Below, piece after piece: positions 56,353 through 64,000 of a stretch of 64,000 nucleotides of DNA. The DNA is from Aureimonas sp. ME7. Lineage in GTDB: Bacteria > Pseudomonadota > Alphaproteobacteria > Rhizobiales > Rhizobiaceae. Position numbers and translations under genes: made by a program. The stretch lies in NCBI RefSeq assembly GCF_903970965.1, contig NZ_CAJCKW010000003.1:186001-250000 (forward strand), in the 5' to 3' direction. The notes under the pieces are model-generated. The model saw only the letters and a list, made by a program, of their open reading frames with translations. It had not been told where the DNA came from and did not search any database. Every line of letters starts with the position of its first letter. Position 1 is the stretch's first letter.

Positions 56353-56802
56353 ATGATCGATCCACGATCGGTCGTCATTCGAAGGGCGACGGCGGATGAC
56401 GCCGGCGCCCTTTTCCATGTGCGCCTCGGCGTCACCGAGAACGCGACGACGCGCGAGGAACTGGCGCAAATCGGCCTGACACTTGAAAGCGTCGCCGCCG
56501 CGATCATGGCCTCGCCCTGCTGCTGGGTGGCAGAGCGGGAGGGGGAGATCGTCGGCTTCTCGATGATCGACGACGCCGAAGCCTGCCTCTTTGCCGCCTT
56601 CGTGCTTCCCGAGATGGAGGGCCGGGGCATCGGCCGCGCTCTGGTCGCCCGCGCCGAAGCCGCACTCTTTCGTCGTCACGACGCGATCTGGCTGGAAACC
56701 GAGCGTGCCAGCCGGGCGGCCGGGTTCTACCGACGCCTCGGATGGCGCGAGGCGGAAGCCGTCGACGAGCGCGACGTGGTGATGCGCAAGAGCCGGCGTT
56801 GA
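56353..56802 (+). CDS. GNAT-family N-acetyltransferase
   Basis: A 149-residue acetyltransferase. Motif A, the acetyl-CoA site, reads AAFVLPEMEGRGIGRALVAR (R-x-x-G-x-G/A pattern), and motif B SRAAGFYRRLGWREAE follows. The N-terminus VVIRRATADDAGALFHVRLG is the common GNAT start. Substrate cannot be told. It lies 16 bases after the transglycosylase gene on the same strand and may be co-transcribed. Confidence 0.85.
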   Translation: MIDPRSVVIRRATADDAGALFHVRLGVTENATTREELAQIGLTLESVAAAIMASPCCWVAEREGEIVGFSMIDDAEACLFAAFVLPEMEGRGIGRALVARAEAALFRRHDAIWLETERASRAAGFYRRLGWREAEAVDERDVVMRKSRR

Positions 56803-56805
56803 GTT

Positions 56806-57537
56806 CTAATCGCCGTCGAGTTCCGGATAACGGCGGAAGATCCCGTCCTCGTTGAAGCGCAGCCGTCGAGGGCTTGCGAGATAGCGCGCGATCGGGGGAT
56901 GGTCCGCGACGCGATCGTGCAGCGCGACGACGCGCGGATATCGCGTCTCCAGCACCGCCATGCGGCGGGGAAAGGCGTAGCGCAGGCCCTCCACGATCTG
57001 GAACAGGCCGAAATCCGCATAGCTGAGGCTGCGCCCGACGAGATGATCGCTGCCGCCTCGCGCCAGAATGGCTTCGTACCAGCCGAGAAACTTCGGCATC
57101 CGCTCGCGGCGAAACTCGCCGGCGCGGCGTAGGGCTTCCGGCTTCTGGTCCTCGTAGTAGAGGCCGGTGCCGACCGGATGATGCGTATCGTGCGCCTCGG
57201 CGACGAGATCGGCTGCGGTCAACGCGATCGTTCGCGCCCACGCCCGGTCGGCCTCGTTGGAGGGCATAAGGCCGAGGCGCTCGGCGAGATAGGCCGAAAT
57301 TTCCGCCGCCTGTGCGACGACGACATCCCCATGGACAAGGAAGGGCGGCGCGAACGGTGCGGGGCGATCGCTCTCGCCTCCCAGGATGCGCATCATCGCG
57401 GCAACTCCGCCGCCTTCGCTCTCCGAAAGCCGCGCCACGTCCCGGTAGTCCGCTTCCGCAGCTTCCAGGACGAGCCGCGGAAACTCGCCGCGGCCCTGGA
57501 TGGTCGGCCAATAATAAAGATCGAAGCGCTCGGGCAT
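56806..57537 (-). CDS. Glutathione S-transferase family protein
   Basis: A 243-residue protein with the GST layout: thioredoxin-like N-terminal domain (FDLYYWPTIQGRGEFPRLVL, in which the Tyr near residue 8 can activate glutathione; PPFLVHGDVVVAQAAEISAY for glutathione binding) and an all-helical C-terminal domain (LSYADFGLFQIVEGLRYAFP). It resembles sigma/alpha-like GSTs. ATG 57537 has GGAGGG eight bases upstream. Stands alone; tail-to-tail with the GNAT gene. Detoxification is likely, the substrate unknown. Confidence 0.85.
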   Translation of the reverse strand: MPERFDLYYWPTIQGRGEFPRLVLEAAEADYRDVARLSESEGGGVAAMMRILGGESDRPAPFAPPFLVHGDVVVAQAAEISAYLAERLGLMPSNEADRAWARTIALTAADLVAEAHDTHHPVGTGLYYEDQKPEALRRAGEFRRERMPKFLGWYEAILARGGSDHLVGRSLSYADFGLFQIVEGLRYAFPRRMAVLETRYPRVVALHDRVADHPPIARYLASPRRLRFNEDGIFRRYPELDGD

Positions 57538-57608
57538 GGGGAAGACCCTCCTCTTTCCCTCGCAAGTTCGGCCGCCGGTCCGTAAAGTCAAACGAACGGC
57601 GCGAATGC

Positions 57609-57635
57609 AAAAAGCCGGCACCTCGCGGCGCCGGC
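57609..57635 (-). terminator. Rho-independent terminator of the frcBCA operon
   Basis: On the minus strand GCCGGCGCC (57635-57627), loop GCGA and GGTGCCGGC (57622-57614) form a nine-pair stem with one G-U, followed at once by TTTTT (57613-57609). It lies 23 bases after the frcA stop. Confidence 0.85.
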
Positions 57636-57658
57636 CTTGCGAAGGGGGAAAGTCGGGA

Positions 57659-58449
<791 letters not shown>

Positions 58450-58450
<1 letters not shown>

Positions 58451-59526
58451 CACGCCGAAACCTTTCTGATCCACTGGTCGGCCGCGACGGCCAGGATGAT
58501 GAGAGCACCGACGGTCAGTCGTGTCCACTGCGGATCGGTGCCGTAGATGCGCAGCCCCATGGCGAAGACGCCGACAATCAGAGCCCCGACAAGCGTTCCG
58601 AGCACCGAGCCGCGCCCGCCGAAGAGCGAGGTGCCGCCGATCACGACCGCCGTGATCGCCTGGATGTTGGCCTCGTAGCCCGAGGTCGGCGAGACCGAGC
58701 CGATGCGCCCGATCAGCGCCCAGCCGGCGAAGGCGCAGATGAGGCCCGATACCGCGTAGACCGAGATCAGAACCTTGTTGGAGCGGATACCGGACAGGCG
58801 CGCCGCGTCCTCGTCGTCGCCGATCGCATAGACGTGCCGGCCCCAGGCCGTGTAGTTCAGGATGTAGTAGAACAGGGCGACGAGGATCAGGACGCTGACC
58901 ACCGCATAGGTGAAGACCGCGCCGCCGAGCTGGAACGTGTTGCCGAGGAACTGAAGGGACGGGGCGGAGGCCGCGACGTCCTGCGCCCGGATCGTGGCGT
59001 TCTGCGTATAGATGAAGTTGATCGCCTCGTAGACGAACCACATGCCGAGCGTCACGATGAAGGGGGGCAGCCGCACCTTGGCGACGAGGATGCCGTTGAC
59101 CGCGCCGCACAGCGTTCCCACGGCAAAGCCGATCAGGATGGCGATCGGCGCGGGAACGCCGTTCATCACGGCGAGATTGCCCATGATCACCGAACTCAGG
59201 ACCATGATCGCGCCGACCGACAGGTCGATGCCGGCCGTCAAGATGATCAATGTCTGGGCGACGCCGACGATCCCCACGATCGCGACCTGCTGGAGGATCA
59301 GCGTCATCGTGAAGGCGTTGAAGAAGCGCTGGCCGATCAGGAGGCCGAACACCATGATGCCGAACAGGAGCACGATGATCGGCACCATGGTCGGGTTGGC
59401 ATGGAGGAAGTGCTGAAGATGCTGGAGCGGGGTGCGGCCGTGGGCGGAAAAGTCCGCCACGCTGGCGTCGCTCTGGGCGAGCCCGGCTTCGAAGTCGCTG
59501 CCCTTGCGGGTGGTGGTGTCGCTCAT
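58450..59526 (-). CDS. frcC: Fructose/ribose-type ABC permease, FrcC-like
   Basis: A 358-residue permease with about 45 cytoplasmic residues and then eight to ten membrane segments. GVAQTLIILTAGIDLSVGAI is the RbsC-family hallmark, and ISVYAVSGLICAFAGWALIG and AVVIGGTSLFGGRGSVLGTL are also conserved. It follows frcB after 143 bases that hold a hairpin and is coupled to frcA. FrcC forms a homodimeric channel for monosaccharide import. Confidence 0.9.
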
Positions 59527-59630
59527 GGAACGGATCTCCCGAGGGCGAGCTGCGGTAGGACGGCGGATGCCGCGTTAGCGAGCCGGCGCGACGGAGCGTT
59601 TCCGCCCCGCCCGCACGGCTTCATAAGGGA

Positions 59631-59661
59631 CGCAGCGCCCGGACCTCGCCCGGGCGCTGCG
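59631..59661. repeat. Perfect 12-bp hairpin between frcB and frcC
   Basis: CGCAGCGCCCGG (59631-59642) and CCGGGCGCTGCG (59650-59661) form a perfect stem with a seven-base loop, eight bases after the frcB stop. No T run follows on the minus strand. This is the usual position of a structure that protects binding-protein mRNA or partly stops transcription, so that more binding protein than permease is made. Confidence 0.75.
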
Positions 59662-59669
59662 ATCTCCGG

Positions 59670-60701
59670 TCAGCCCCAGCAGGCCTTGGCGGCGGCGGCG
59701 GTATCCATCGACTTGACGCCGTCGACCGGCTGGTCGGTCACGAGGTCGACGCCCGTATTGGTGATCTGAAGGCCGGCCGACGCTTCGGGCTTGGCGCCGG
59801 TTTCCGCAAAGGCCTTGACCGCCTCGACACCCATCGCCGCCATCTTCAGCGGATACTGCATGGAGGTCGCGCCGATCACGCCGTCCTTGACGTTGGCGAT
59901 GCCCGGGCAGCCGCCGTCGATCGAGACGATGGTGACCTTGTCGGCGAGGCCGAGGCCCTTCAGCGCCTCGTAGGCGCCGGCCGCTGCCGGCTCGTTGATC
60001 GTGTAGACGAGGTTGATCGTCGGGTCCTTCTGGAGAAGGTTCTCCATGGCCTGACGACCGCCTTCCTCGTTGCCGTTGGTGATGTCGTGGCCGACGATGC
60101 GCGCGTCGTCCTCGTCACCCACCACGTCCTTGTTCTTCACGTCGATGCCGAAGCCCTGCATGAAGCCCTGGTCGCGAAGCACGGCGACGGAAGGCTGCTG
60201 CGGGGTCAGGTCGAGAAAGGCGATCTTGGCGTTCTCGGCCTCTGCGCCCATCTTGGCCTTGGCCCACTGGCCGATCAGGACGCCAGCTTCGAAATTGTCG
60301 GTGGCGAACGTCGCGTCGGCCGCATCGAGGGGCTCGAGCGGGGTGTCGAGCGCGATGACGATGAGGCCCGCGTCCCGCGCCTTCTTGGTGGAGGAGGCGA
60401 TCGCCTTGGTGTCGGAAGCGGCGATCAGGATGCCCTTGGCACCCGCCGCGATGCAGCTTTCGATCGCTTGGACTTGGCTGTCATGGTCGCCGTCCACCCG
60501 GCCGGCATAGGACTGGAGGTTGATCCCGAGTTCCTTCGCCTTCGCCTCGGCGCCTTCCTTCATCTTGACAAAGAACGGATTGGTGTCGGTCTTGGTGATC
60601 AGGCACACCGTGGTCGGCGACTGGGCCGAGGCGCCCGCCGTCATGGCGGCAAGACCCAGGGCACCAAGAGCGGCGGAGCAGAGAAAACGACGAAGCGGCA
60701 A
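59670..60701 (-). CDS. frcB: Fructose/ribose-type ABC substrate-binding protein, FrcB-like
   Basis: A 343-residue exported protein of the RbsB/FrcB fold. The start is TTG at 60701, preceded by GGGAGG at eight bases; it yields the signal [20 protein letters not shown] ending near ASAQS. Upstream codons in the open frame lack any site. Mature domain: [40 protein letters not shown] and [12 protein letters not shown], close to rhizobial FrcB. The first gene of the operon, controlled from the divergent operator region shared with the ROK gene. Confidence 0.9.
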   Translation of the reverse strand: MPLRRFLCSAALGALGLAAMTAGASAQSPTTVCLITKTDTNPFFVKMKEGAEAKAKELGINLQSYAGRVDGDHDSQVQAIESCIAAGAKGILIAASDTKAIASSTKKARDAGLIVIALDTPLEPLDAADATFATDNFEAGVLIGQWAKAKMGAEAENAKIAFLDLTPQQPSVAVLRDQGFMQGFGIDVKNKDVVGDEDDARIVGHDITNGNEEGGRQAMENLLQKDPTINLVYTINEPAAAGAYEALKGLGLADKVTIVSIDGGCPGIANVKDGVIGATSMQYPLKMAAMGVEAVKAFAETGAKPEASAGLQITNTGVDLVTDQPVDGVKSMDTAAAAKACWG

Positions 60702-60802
60702 GGAAAACCTCCCTCGGGATGAAAGCTCGGCACTCGTTCGTGCCCGACCGGGCGGACCTCCTCGTCCGCGACCGAATGCCAACATCGAGCATGGTCCAGC
60801 GG

Positions 60803-60847
60803 AAACTGTCAATCGATAACTCATCGAGATTTATTAATTGACAGTTT
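60803..60847. promoter_or_regulatory. Symmetric operator/promoter pair between frcB and the ROK regulator
   Basis: AAACTGTCAAT (60803-60813) and ATTGACAGTTT (60837-60847) are a perfect 11-bp inverted repeat with a 23-base spacer. Each arm contains TTGACA pointing outward, so both divergent promoters would have their -35 box inside an operator arm. Seventeen bases on, the frcB side has CTCGAT as a weak -10. A ROK repressor bound across both arms could shut both genes at once. Confidence 0.75.
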
Positions 60848-60911
60848 TTTGAGAGTGGGAAAGGGTAATCTATCGTTGCCTCGTCGGGTGACCAGAGATG
60901 CAGGGCAGAGG

Positions 60912-62150
60912 GTGGCCGACACGATCCATACGGTCTCCACGACGGCGAAGGGGGCAGCGGGCGATTCTACCGAAGGGCGCCTGCGTGGCTCCAACCAGGC
61001 GGGTCTGCGCGCCCATAACGAGCGGGCGGTCCTGTCCCTGATCCGGCGGCACGGCGAGCTTGCCAAATCCCAGATCGCGCGGCTTTCCGGCCTGTCGCCG
61101 CAGACGGCCTCGGTGATCATGCGCTCGCTGGAAGCGGACGGGCTGGTGCTGGCGGGCGAGCCGCGGCGCGGGCGCGTCGGCCAGCCGTCCGTGCCGATGC
61201 GGCTCGACCCGGACGGCGCCTTCGCCTTCGGGCTGAAGCTCGGGCGGCGCACCAGCGAGATCGTCTTGATGGATTTCGTTGGCCACGTTCGTGACAGCCG
61301 CGCGATCCTTTACCGATTCCCGCGCCTTGCCGAGATTTTCGAGTTCGTGACCGGGGCGATGGAGGAGCTGCGGGCCGGGCTGCCCGCGCCCTTGCGTCGG
61401 CGCATCTCCGGTTTGGGCGTCGGCATGCCCTTCGAGCTCTGGTCCTGGGGCGAGGCCAACGGCGCGCCGCCGGGCGAGATGGAGGAATGGCGCCATCTCG
61501 ACATGGCCGCCGAGCTGGAAACGCGAACGGGCGAAGCGGTGTTCATCGCCAACGACGTGACGGCCGCCTGCGGCGCCGAACAGGCCTTCGGGCGCGTCGG
61601 CTCGGCGGATTACGTGTATTTCTTCGTTGGGGCGTTCGTCGGCGGTGGCATCGTGATCGACGGGACGCTGGTGCCGGGGCGCACTGGCAATGCTGGGGCG
61701 CTCGGCTCCATGCCCGTGCCGGGGCCCGGAGGGGCCACCCATCAGCTCATCCATTCCGCCTCGATCCGCGTTCTGGAGCGCATGGTGGAAGTGGCGGGCC
61801 GGTCGGCCGTCGAGCTTTGGCGCAAGGATGCGGACTGGAGCCACCTCGGCCCGCTTCTCGACGACTGGATCGGGCTGGCCGCCGATGGCCTCGCCTACGC
61901 CATCGCTTCGGCGAGCTCGGTCTACGACTTCGAGAAGGCGGTGATCGACGGCAGTTTCCCCGAGCACGTGCGCGCCCGGCTGACGGAGGCGACGCGCCGC
62001 GCGCTCGCCGGCTTCGATCTCCAGGGCATGCCGGCGATCGCGGTCTCGGAAGGAACGATAGGGCGCTCGGCGCGCGAGGTCGGCTCGGCGAGCCTGCCCT
62101 TCTTCGCCAAGTTCCTGCTGGATCACCGGGTGCTTTTGACCGAAGGCTGA
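60912..62150 (+). CDS. frcR: ROK-family transcriptional regulator of the frc operon
   Basis: A 412-residue ROK protein. Winged-helix HTH at about 35-95 (AVLSLIRRHGELAKSQIARL, SGLSPQTASVIMRSLEADGL), then a sugar-kinase-like domain with DVTAACGAEQAFGRV and VGAFVGGGIVIDGTLV. The usual ROK zinc motif CxCGxxGC is not evident. GTG 60912 is chosen for AGGG six bases before it; TTG 60876 and TTG 60849 are in the same frame, the last abutting the operator. Divergent from frcB, it probably represses both promoters until sugar binds. Confidence 0.82.
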   Translation: MADTIHTVSTTAKGAAGDSTEGRLRGSNQAGLRAHNERAVLSLIRRHGELAKSQIARLSGLSPQTASVIMRSLEADGLVLAGEPRRGRVGQPSVPMRLDPDGAFAFGLKLGRRTSEIVLMDFVGHVRDSRAILYRFPRLAEIFEFVTGAMEELRAGLPAPLRRRISGLGVGMPFELWSWGEANGAPPGEMEEWRHLDMAAELETRTGEAVFIANDVTAACGAEQAFGRVGSADYVYFFVGAFVGGGIVIDGTLVPGRTGNAGALGSMPVPGPGGATHQLIHSASIRVLERMVEVAGRSAVELWRKDADWSHLGPLLDDWIGLAADGLAYAIASASSVYDFEKAVIDGSFPEHVRARLTEATRRALAGFDLQGMPAIAVSEGTIGRSAREVGSASLPFFAKFLLDHRVLLTEG

Positions 62151-62599
62151 GGCGGCTCGTCATCCACGGCGCGCACCCGCAGGACCGAGCCGTCCGCACC
62201 TTCGATCACGACGCTGGCGCCGACCGGCAAGTCGGGCCCTTCGACGCTCCACCAGCCGTCGTCGACCGCGATGCGCCCACGCCCGTTGCGGATCGCCTCG
62301 CTCACGCTCGCCGTGCGCCCGACGAGGCGGCGCGTACGCTCGTTGAGCGGCGCGCCGTCGCCGAGCCGCGCGCGCTGCCCGTACCAGCGATGGCCGAGAA
62401 GCGTCGCTACGCCCGACACGACCGCGAAGCCGAGGAACTGGCTCTGCCAGGACAGGTCCGGCAGGAAGAAGGCGTTGGCGCCCACCACCAGGGCGCCGAT
62501 GCCGAAGAACAGGAGGTAGACGCCCGGCAGCAGCGCCTCGCACAGGAGAAGGGTGACGCCGAGGATCCACCAGCCATAGGTCGAGACCAGTTCCCCCAT
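62123..62599 (-). CDS. NfeD-family membrane protein
   Basis: A 158-residue protein: three or four membrane segments in the first 75 residues (GWWILGVTLLLCEALLPGVY, FFGIGALVVGANAFF) and a C-terminal OB-fold domain (RLVGRTASVSEAIRNGRGRI, VEGPDLPVGASVVIEGADGS). This is the short NfeD form that partners SPFH proteins such as QmcA. ATG 62599 is five bases after the qmcA stop; a TTG at 62608 overlapping that stop is an alternative. Role: membrane organisation and protein quality control with QmcA. Confidence 0.88.
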   Translation of the reverse strand: MGELVSTYGWWILGVTLLLCEALLPGVYLLFFGIGALVVGANAFFLPDLSWQSQFLGFAVVSGVATLLGHRWYGQRARLGDGAPLNERTRRLVGRTASVSEAIRNGRGRIAVDDGWWSVEGPDLPVGASVVIEGADGSVLRVRAVDDEPPQPSVKSTR

Positions 62600-62604
62600 C
62601 GCGC

Positions 62605-63642
62605 TCAAGCGTCCGGGCGCGGAAACACGACGCCGGCCTGCGGCACGGAGGCGCCGCCCTTGCGCGGCGGGGCCGCCGGCCGGCCGGCCGGGGCGGCGGG
62701 CGCATCCGCGAAGCTCGCCCTCGCCAGCTCGGCGATACCGCCGATCGAGCCGATCAGCGACGAAGCTTCGAGCGGCATGAGGACGACGCGCTGGTTGGGC
62801 GCGGAGGCGAGCTTGGCGAGGGCCTCGGTGTATTTCTGGGCGACGAAGTAGTTGATCGCCTGGACGTCGCCGGCCGCGATCGCGTCCGACACGAGCTGCG
62901 TCGCCTTGGCCTCGGCCTCCGCCAGACGCTCGCGCGCTTCCGCCTCGCGGAACGCGGCTTCCCGCTTGCCCTCGGCTTCCAGGATCTGGCTCTGCTTCTC
63001 GCCTTCGGCGCGCAGGATCTTGGCGTTTCGCGCTCCCTCCGCCTCGAGGATCTCGGCGCGCTTCTCGCGCTCGGCCATCATCTGGCGGGCCATCGAATCC
63101 ACGAGGTTCTTCGGCGGATTGATGTCCTTGATCTCGATGCGGGTGATCTTGATGCCCCAGCCGTGCGCCGCCTGATCGACGACGCGCAGGATGCGCTCCG
63201 AGATCGTGTCGCGGTTGGACAGGAGGTCGTCGAGATCCATCGACCCCATGACCGAGCGCAGGTTGGTCATCACGAGGTTGAGGACGGCGTATTGGAGGTT
63301 CGACACCTCGTAGGCGGCCGAGGAGGCGTCGAGGATCTGGTAGAAGGCGACGCCGTCGGCGGCGACGGACGCGTTGTCGCGAGTGATGACCTCCTGTGTC
63401 GGAACGTCGAGCACCTGCTCCATCATGTTCATCTTGTGCCCGATCCGCTCCACGAAGGGCATGATCAGGTTGAGGCCCGGCGTCAGGGTGCGCACGTAGC
63501 GGCCGAAGTTCTCGACCGTGTAGTTGTAGCCCTGTGGTACGATCTTGATCGTCGAGGCCAGCACCACGAGGATCGCGAACACCACCACCACGACGAGGAT
63601 GCTGCCGAGCCCGAGGTCGAAGCCGAATGGATAATCGTTCAT
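62605..63642 (-). CDS. qmcA: SPFH/band-7 membrane protein, QmcA-like
   Basis: A 345-residue protein with one N-terminal membrane segment ([20 protein letters not shown]), a band-7 domain ([40 protein letters not shown]) and a long Ala/Glu/Arg-rich coiled coil at about 185-250 ([20 protein letters not shown]). This is the stomatin/QmcA group, which oligomerises into membrane cages and binds FtsH-type proteases. The NfeD gene follows directly, the standard pairing. Confidence 0.92.
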   Translation of the reverse strand: MNDYPFGFDLGLGSILVVVVVFAILVVLASTIKIVPQGYNYTVENFGRYVRTLTPGLNLIMPFVERIGHKMNMMEQVLDVPTQEVITRDNASVAADGVAFYQILDASSAAYEVSNLQYAVLNLVMTNLRSVMGSMDLDDLLSNRDTISERILRVVDQAAHGWGIKITRIEIKDINPPKNLVDSMARQMMAEREKRAEILEAEGARNAKILRAEGEKQSQILEAEGKREAAFREAEARERLAEAEAKATQLVSDAIAAGDVQAINYFVAQKYTEALAKLASAPNQRVVLMPLEASSLIGSIGGIAELARASFADAPAAPAGRPAAPPRKGGASVPQAGVVFPRPDA

Positions 63643-63669
63643 CGCGCGCCTAGTCTCCCGAATGTCATG

Positions 63670-64000
63670 TCAGTCGATTTCCCGGATCCGCCCGTCCGTC
63701 GCGGGTTTATACGAGGTGTTGCCGTCCTGGAGATAGGCGATCACCGCGTCCTCCATGTTAGGCCCGTAGTCGTAGGCGTTGACGGCCTTCGTCGCGAACA
63801 CCTCGTAGCCGTCGCCGCCCTGGCGCAGGAAGTTGTTGGACACCACCGTGTAGGTGCCCTCCGGGTCGATCGGCTCCCATTCGCCCGCCGCGTTACGCAC
63901 GCGCACCGCCTTCACGCGATCGACGCCCGCCGTGCCCTTGCGCGACCAGTCGAACTGGATGCCGGCGATCTGGGGAAAGCGGCCGGCGCCGTCCTCGACC
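63670..64000 (-). CDS. 5'-nucleotidase C-terminal domain, partial
   Basis: The frame is open to the window edge and ends at 63670, giving the last 109 residues. The sequence has the 5'-nucleotidase (UshA) C-terminal pattern: GRFPQIAGIQFDWS, DPEGTYTVVSNNFLRQGGDG and YEVFATKAVNAYDYGPNMED. The NFL-GGDGY region binds the nucleoside in UshA-type enzymes. These proteins are periplasmic metallophosphoesterases; the catalytic domain would lie beyond the window. It is 27 bases upstream of qmcA on the same strand. Confidence 0.85.
   Translation of the reverse strand, partial: VEDGAGRFPQIAGIQFDWSRKGTAGVDRVKAVRVRNAAGEWEPIDPEGTYTVVSNNFLRQGGDGYEVFATKAVNAYDYGPNMEDAVIAYLQDGNTSYKPATDGRIREID

Overview
The window reads as chromosomal DNA of a high-GC alphaproteobacterium, most likely a Hyphomicrobiales (Rhizobiales) member. 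Support comes from GC-rich codon use throughout, an FrcBCA/ROK sugar locus of rhizobial type, SqdB sulfolipid synthesis, an HmuQ/IsdG-like haem-degrading protein, DUF2252/DUF2161/DUF1810/DUF2171/DUF2934 genes and a QmcA-NfeD pair. A family such as Aurantimonadaceae would fit, but that is inference. No phage, insertion sequence, CRISPR array or rRNA was seen.

Layout: (a) 1-2427, the end of a polyamine-type ABC importer operon (binding protein, two permeases) with a row of four perfect hairpins between the binding-protein gene and the first permease gene. (b) 2428-10503, an amide/peptide utilisation operon: a leader with a terminator-like hairpin, an AmiC-like sensor, an AmiR-like ANTAR antiterminator, a Dpp-type transporter and an acetamidase/formamidase. 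(c) 10582-29106, about 18.5 kb of minus-strand genes for organosulfur use: two DszA/NtaA-type flavin monooxygenases, three DszC/SfnB-type oxidases, an SsuD alkanesulfonate monooxygenase, a putative FAD/NAD(P) oxidoreductase, a methionine-type importer (MetQNI) and a branched-chain-type importer with two tandem binding proteins. (d) 29301-45360, a mixed region: hybrid histidine kinase, pentapeptide-repeat channel-like protein, DUF2252, EamA exporter, a Mn2+ riboswitch with mntP, small stress-type genes (Rmf-like, lipoprotein, GreA-like), a periplasmic ClpP-fold protein with PAN domains, a CPA1 antiporter, tRNA-Thr and tRNA-Phe. (e) 45511-49108, a thiamine-precursor salvage operon (thiX-thiY-thiD-tenA) behind a TPP riboswitch, without a visible thiZ ATPase. 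(f) 49221-57537, DUF2171 and DUF2934 proteins, Kup K+ transporter, a GT4 glycosyltransferase divergent from sqdB (sulfolipid synthesis), a haem-degrading monooxygenase, a lytic transglycosylase, a GNAT acetyltransferase and a GST. (g) 57659-62150, a fructose/ribose-type ABC operon (frcBCA) divergent from a ROK regulator across a symmetric operator. (h) 62123-64000, nfeD, qmcA and the end of a 5'-nucleotidase.

How it may work together: the central cluster could import an organic sulfur compound, oxidise a thioether to a sulfone, cleave the sulfone, and release sulfite from the resulting sulfonate. No dedicated FMN reductase is visible, so reduced flavin must come from elsewhere or from the adjacent FAD/NAD(P) protein. 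The SqdB/GT pair is another sulfur-related module. The amide operon is notable for placing a whole Dpp-type importer under an apparent AmiC/AmiR antitermination switch.
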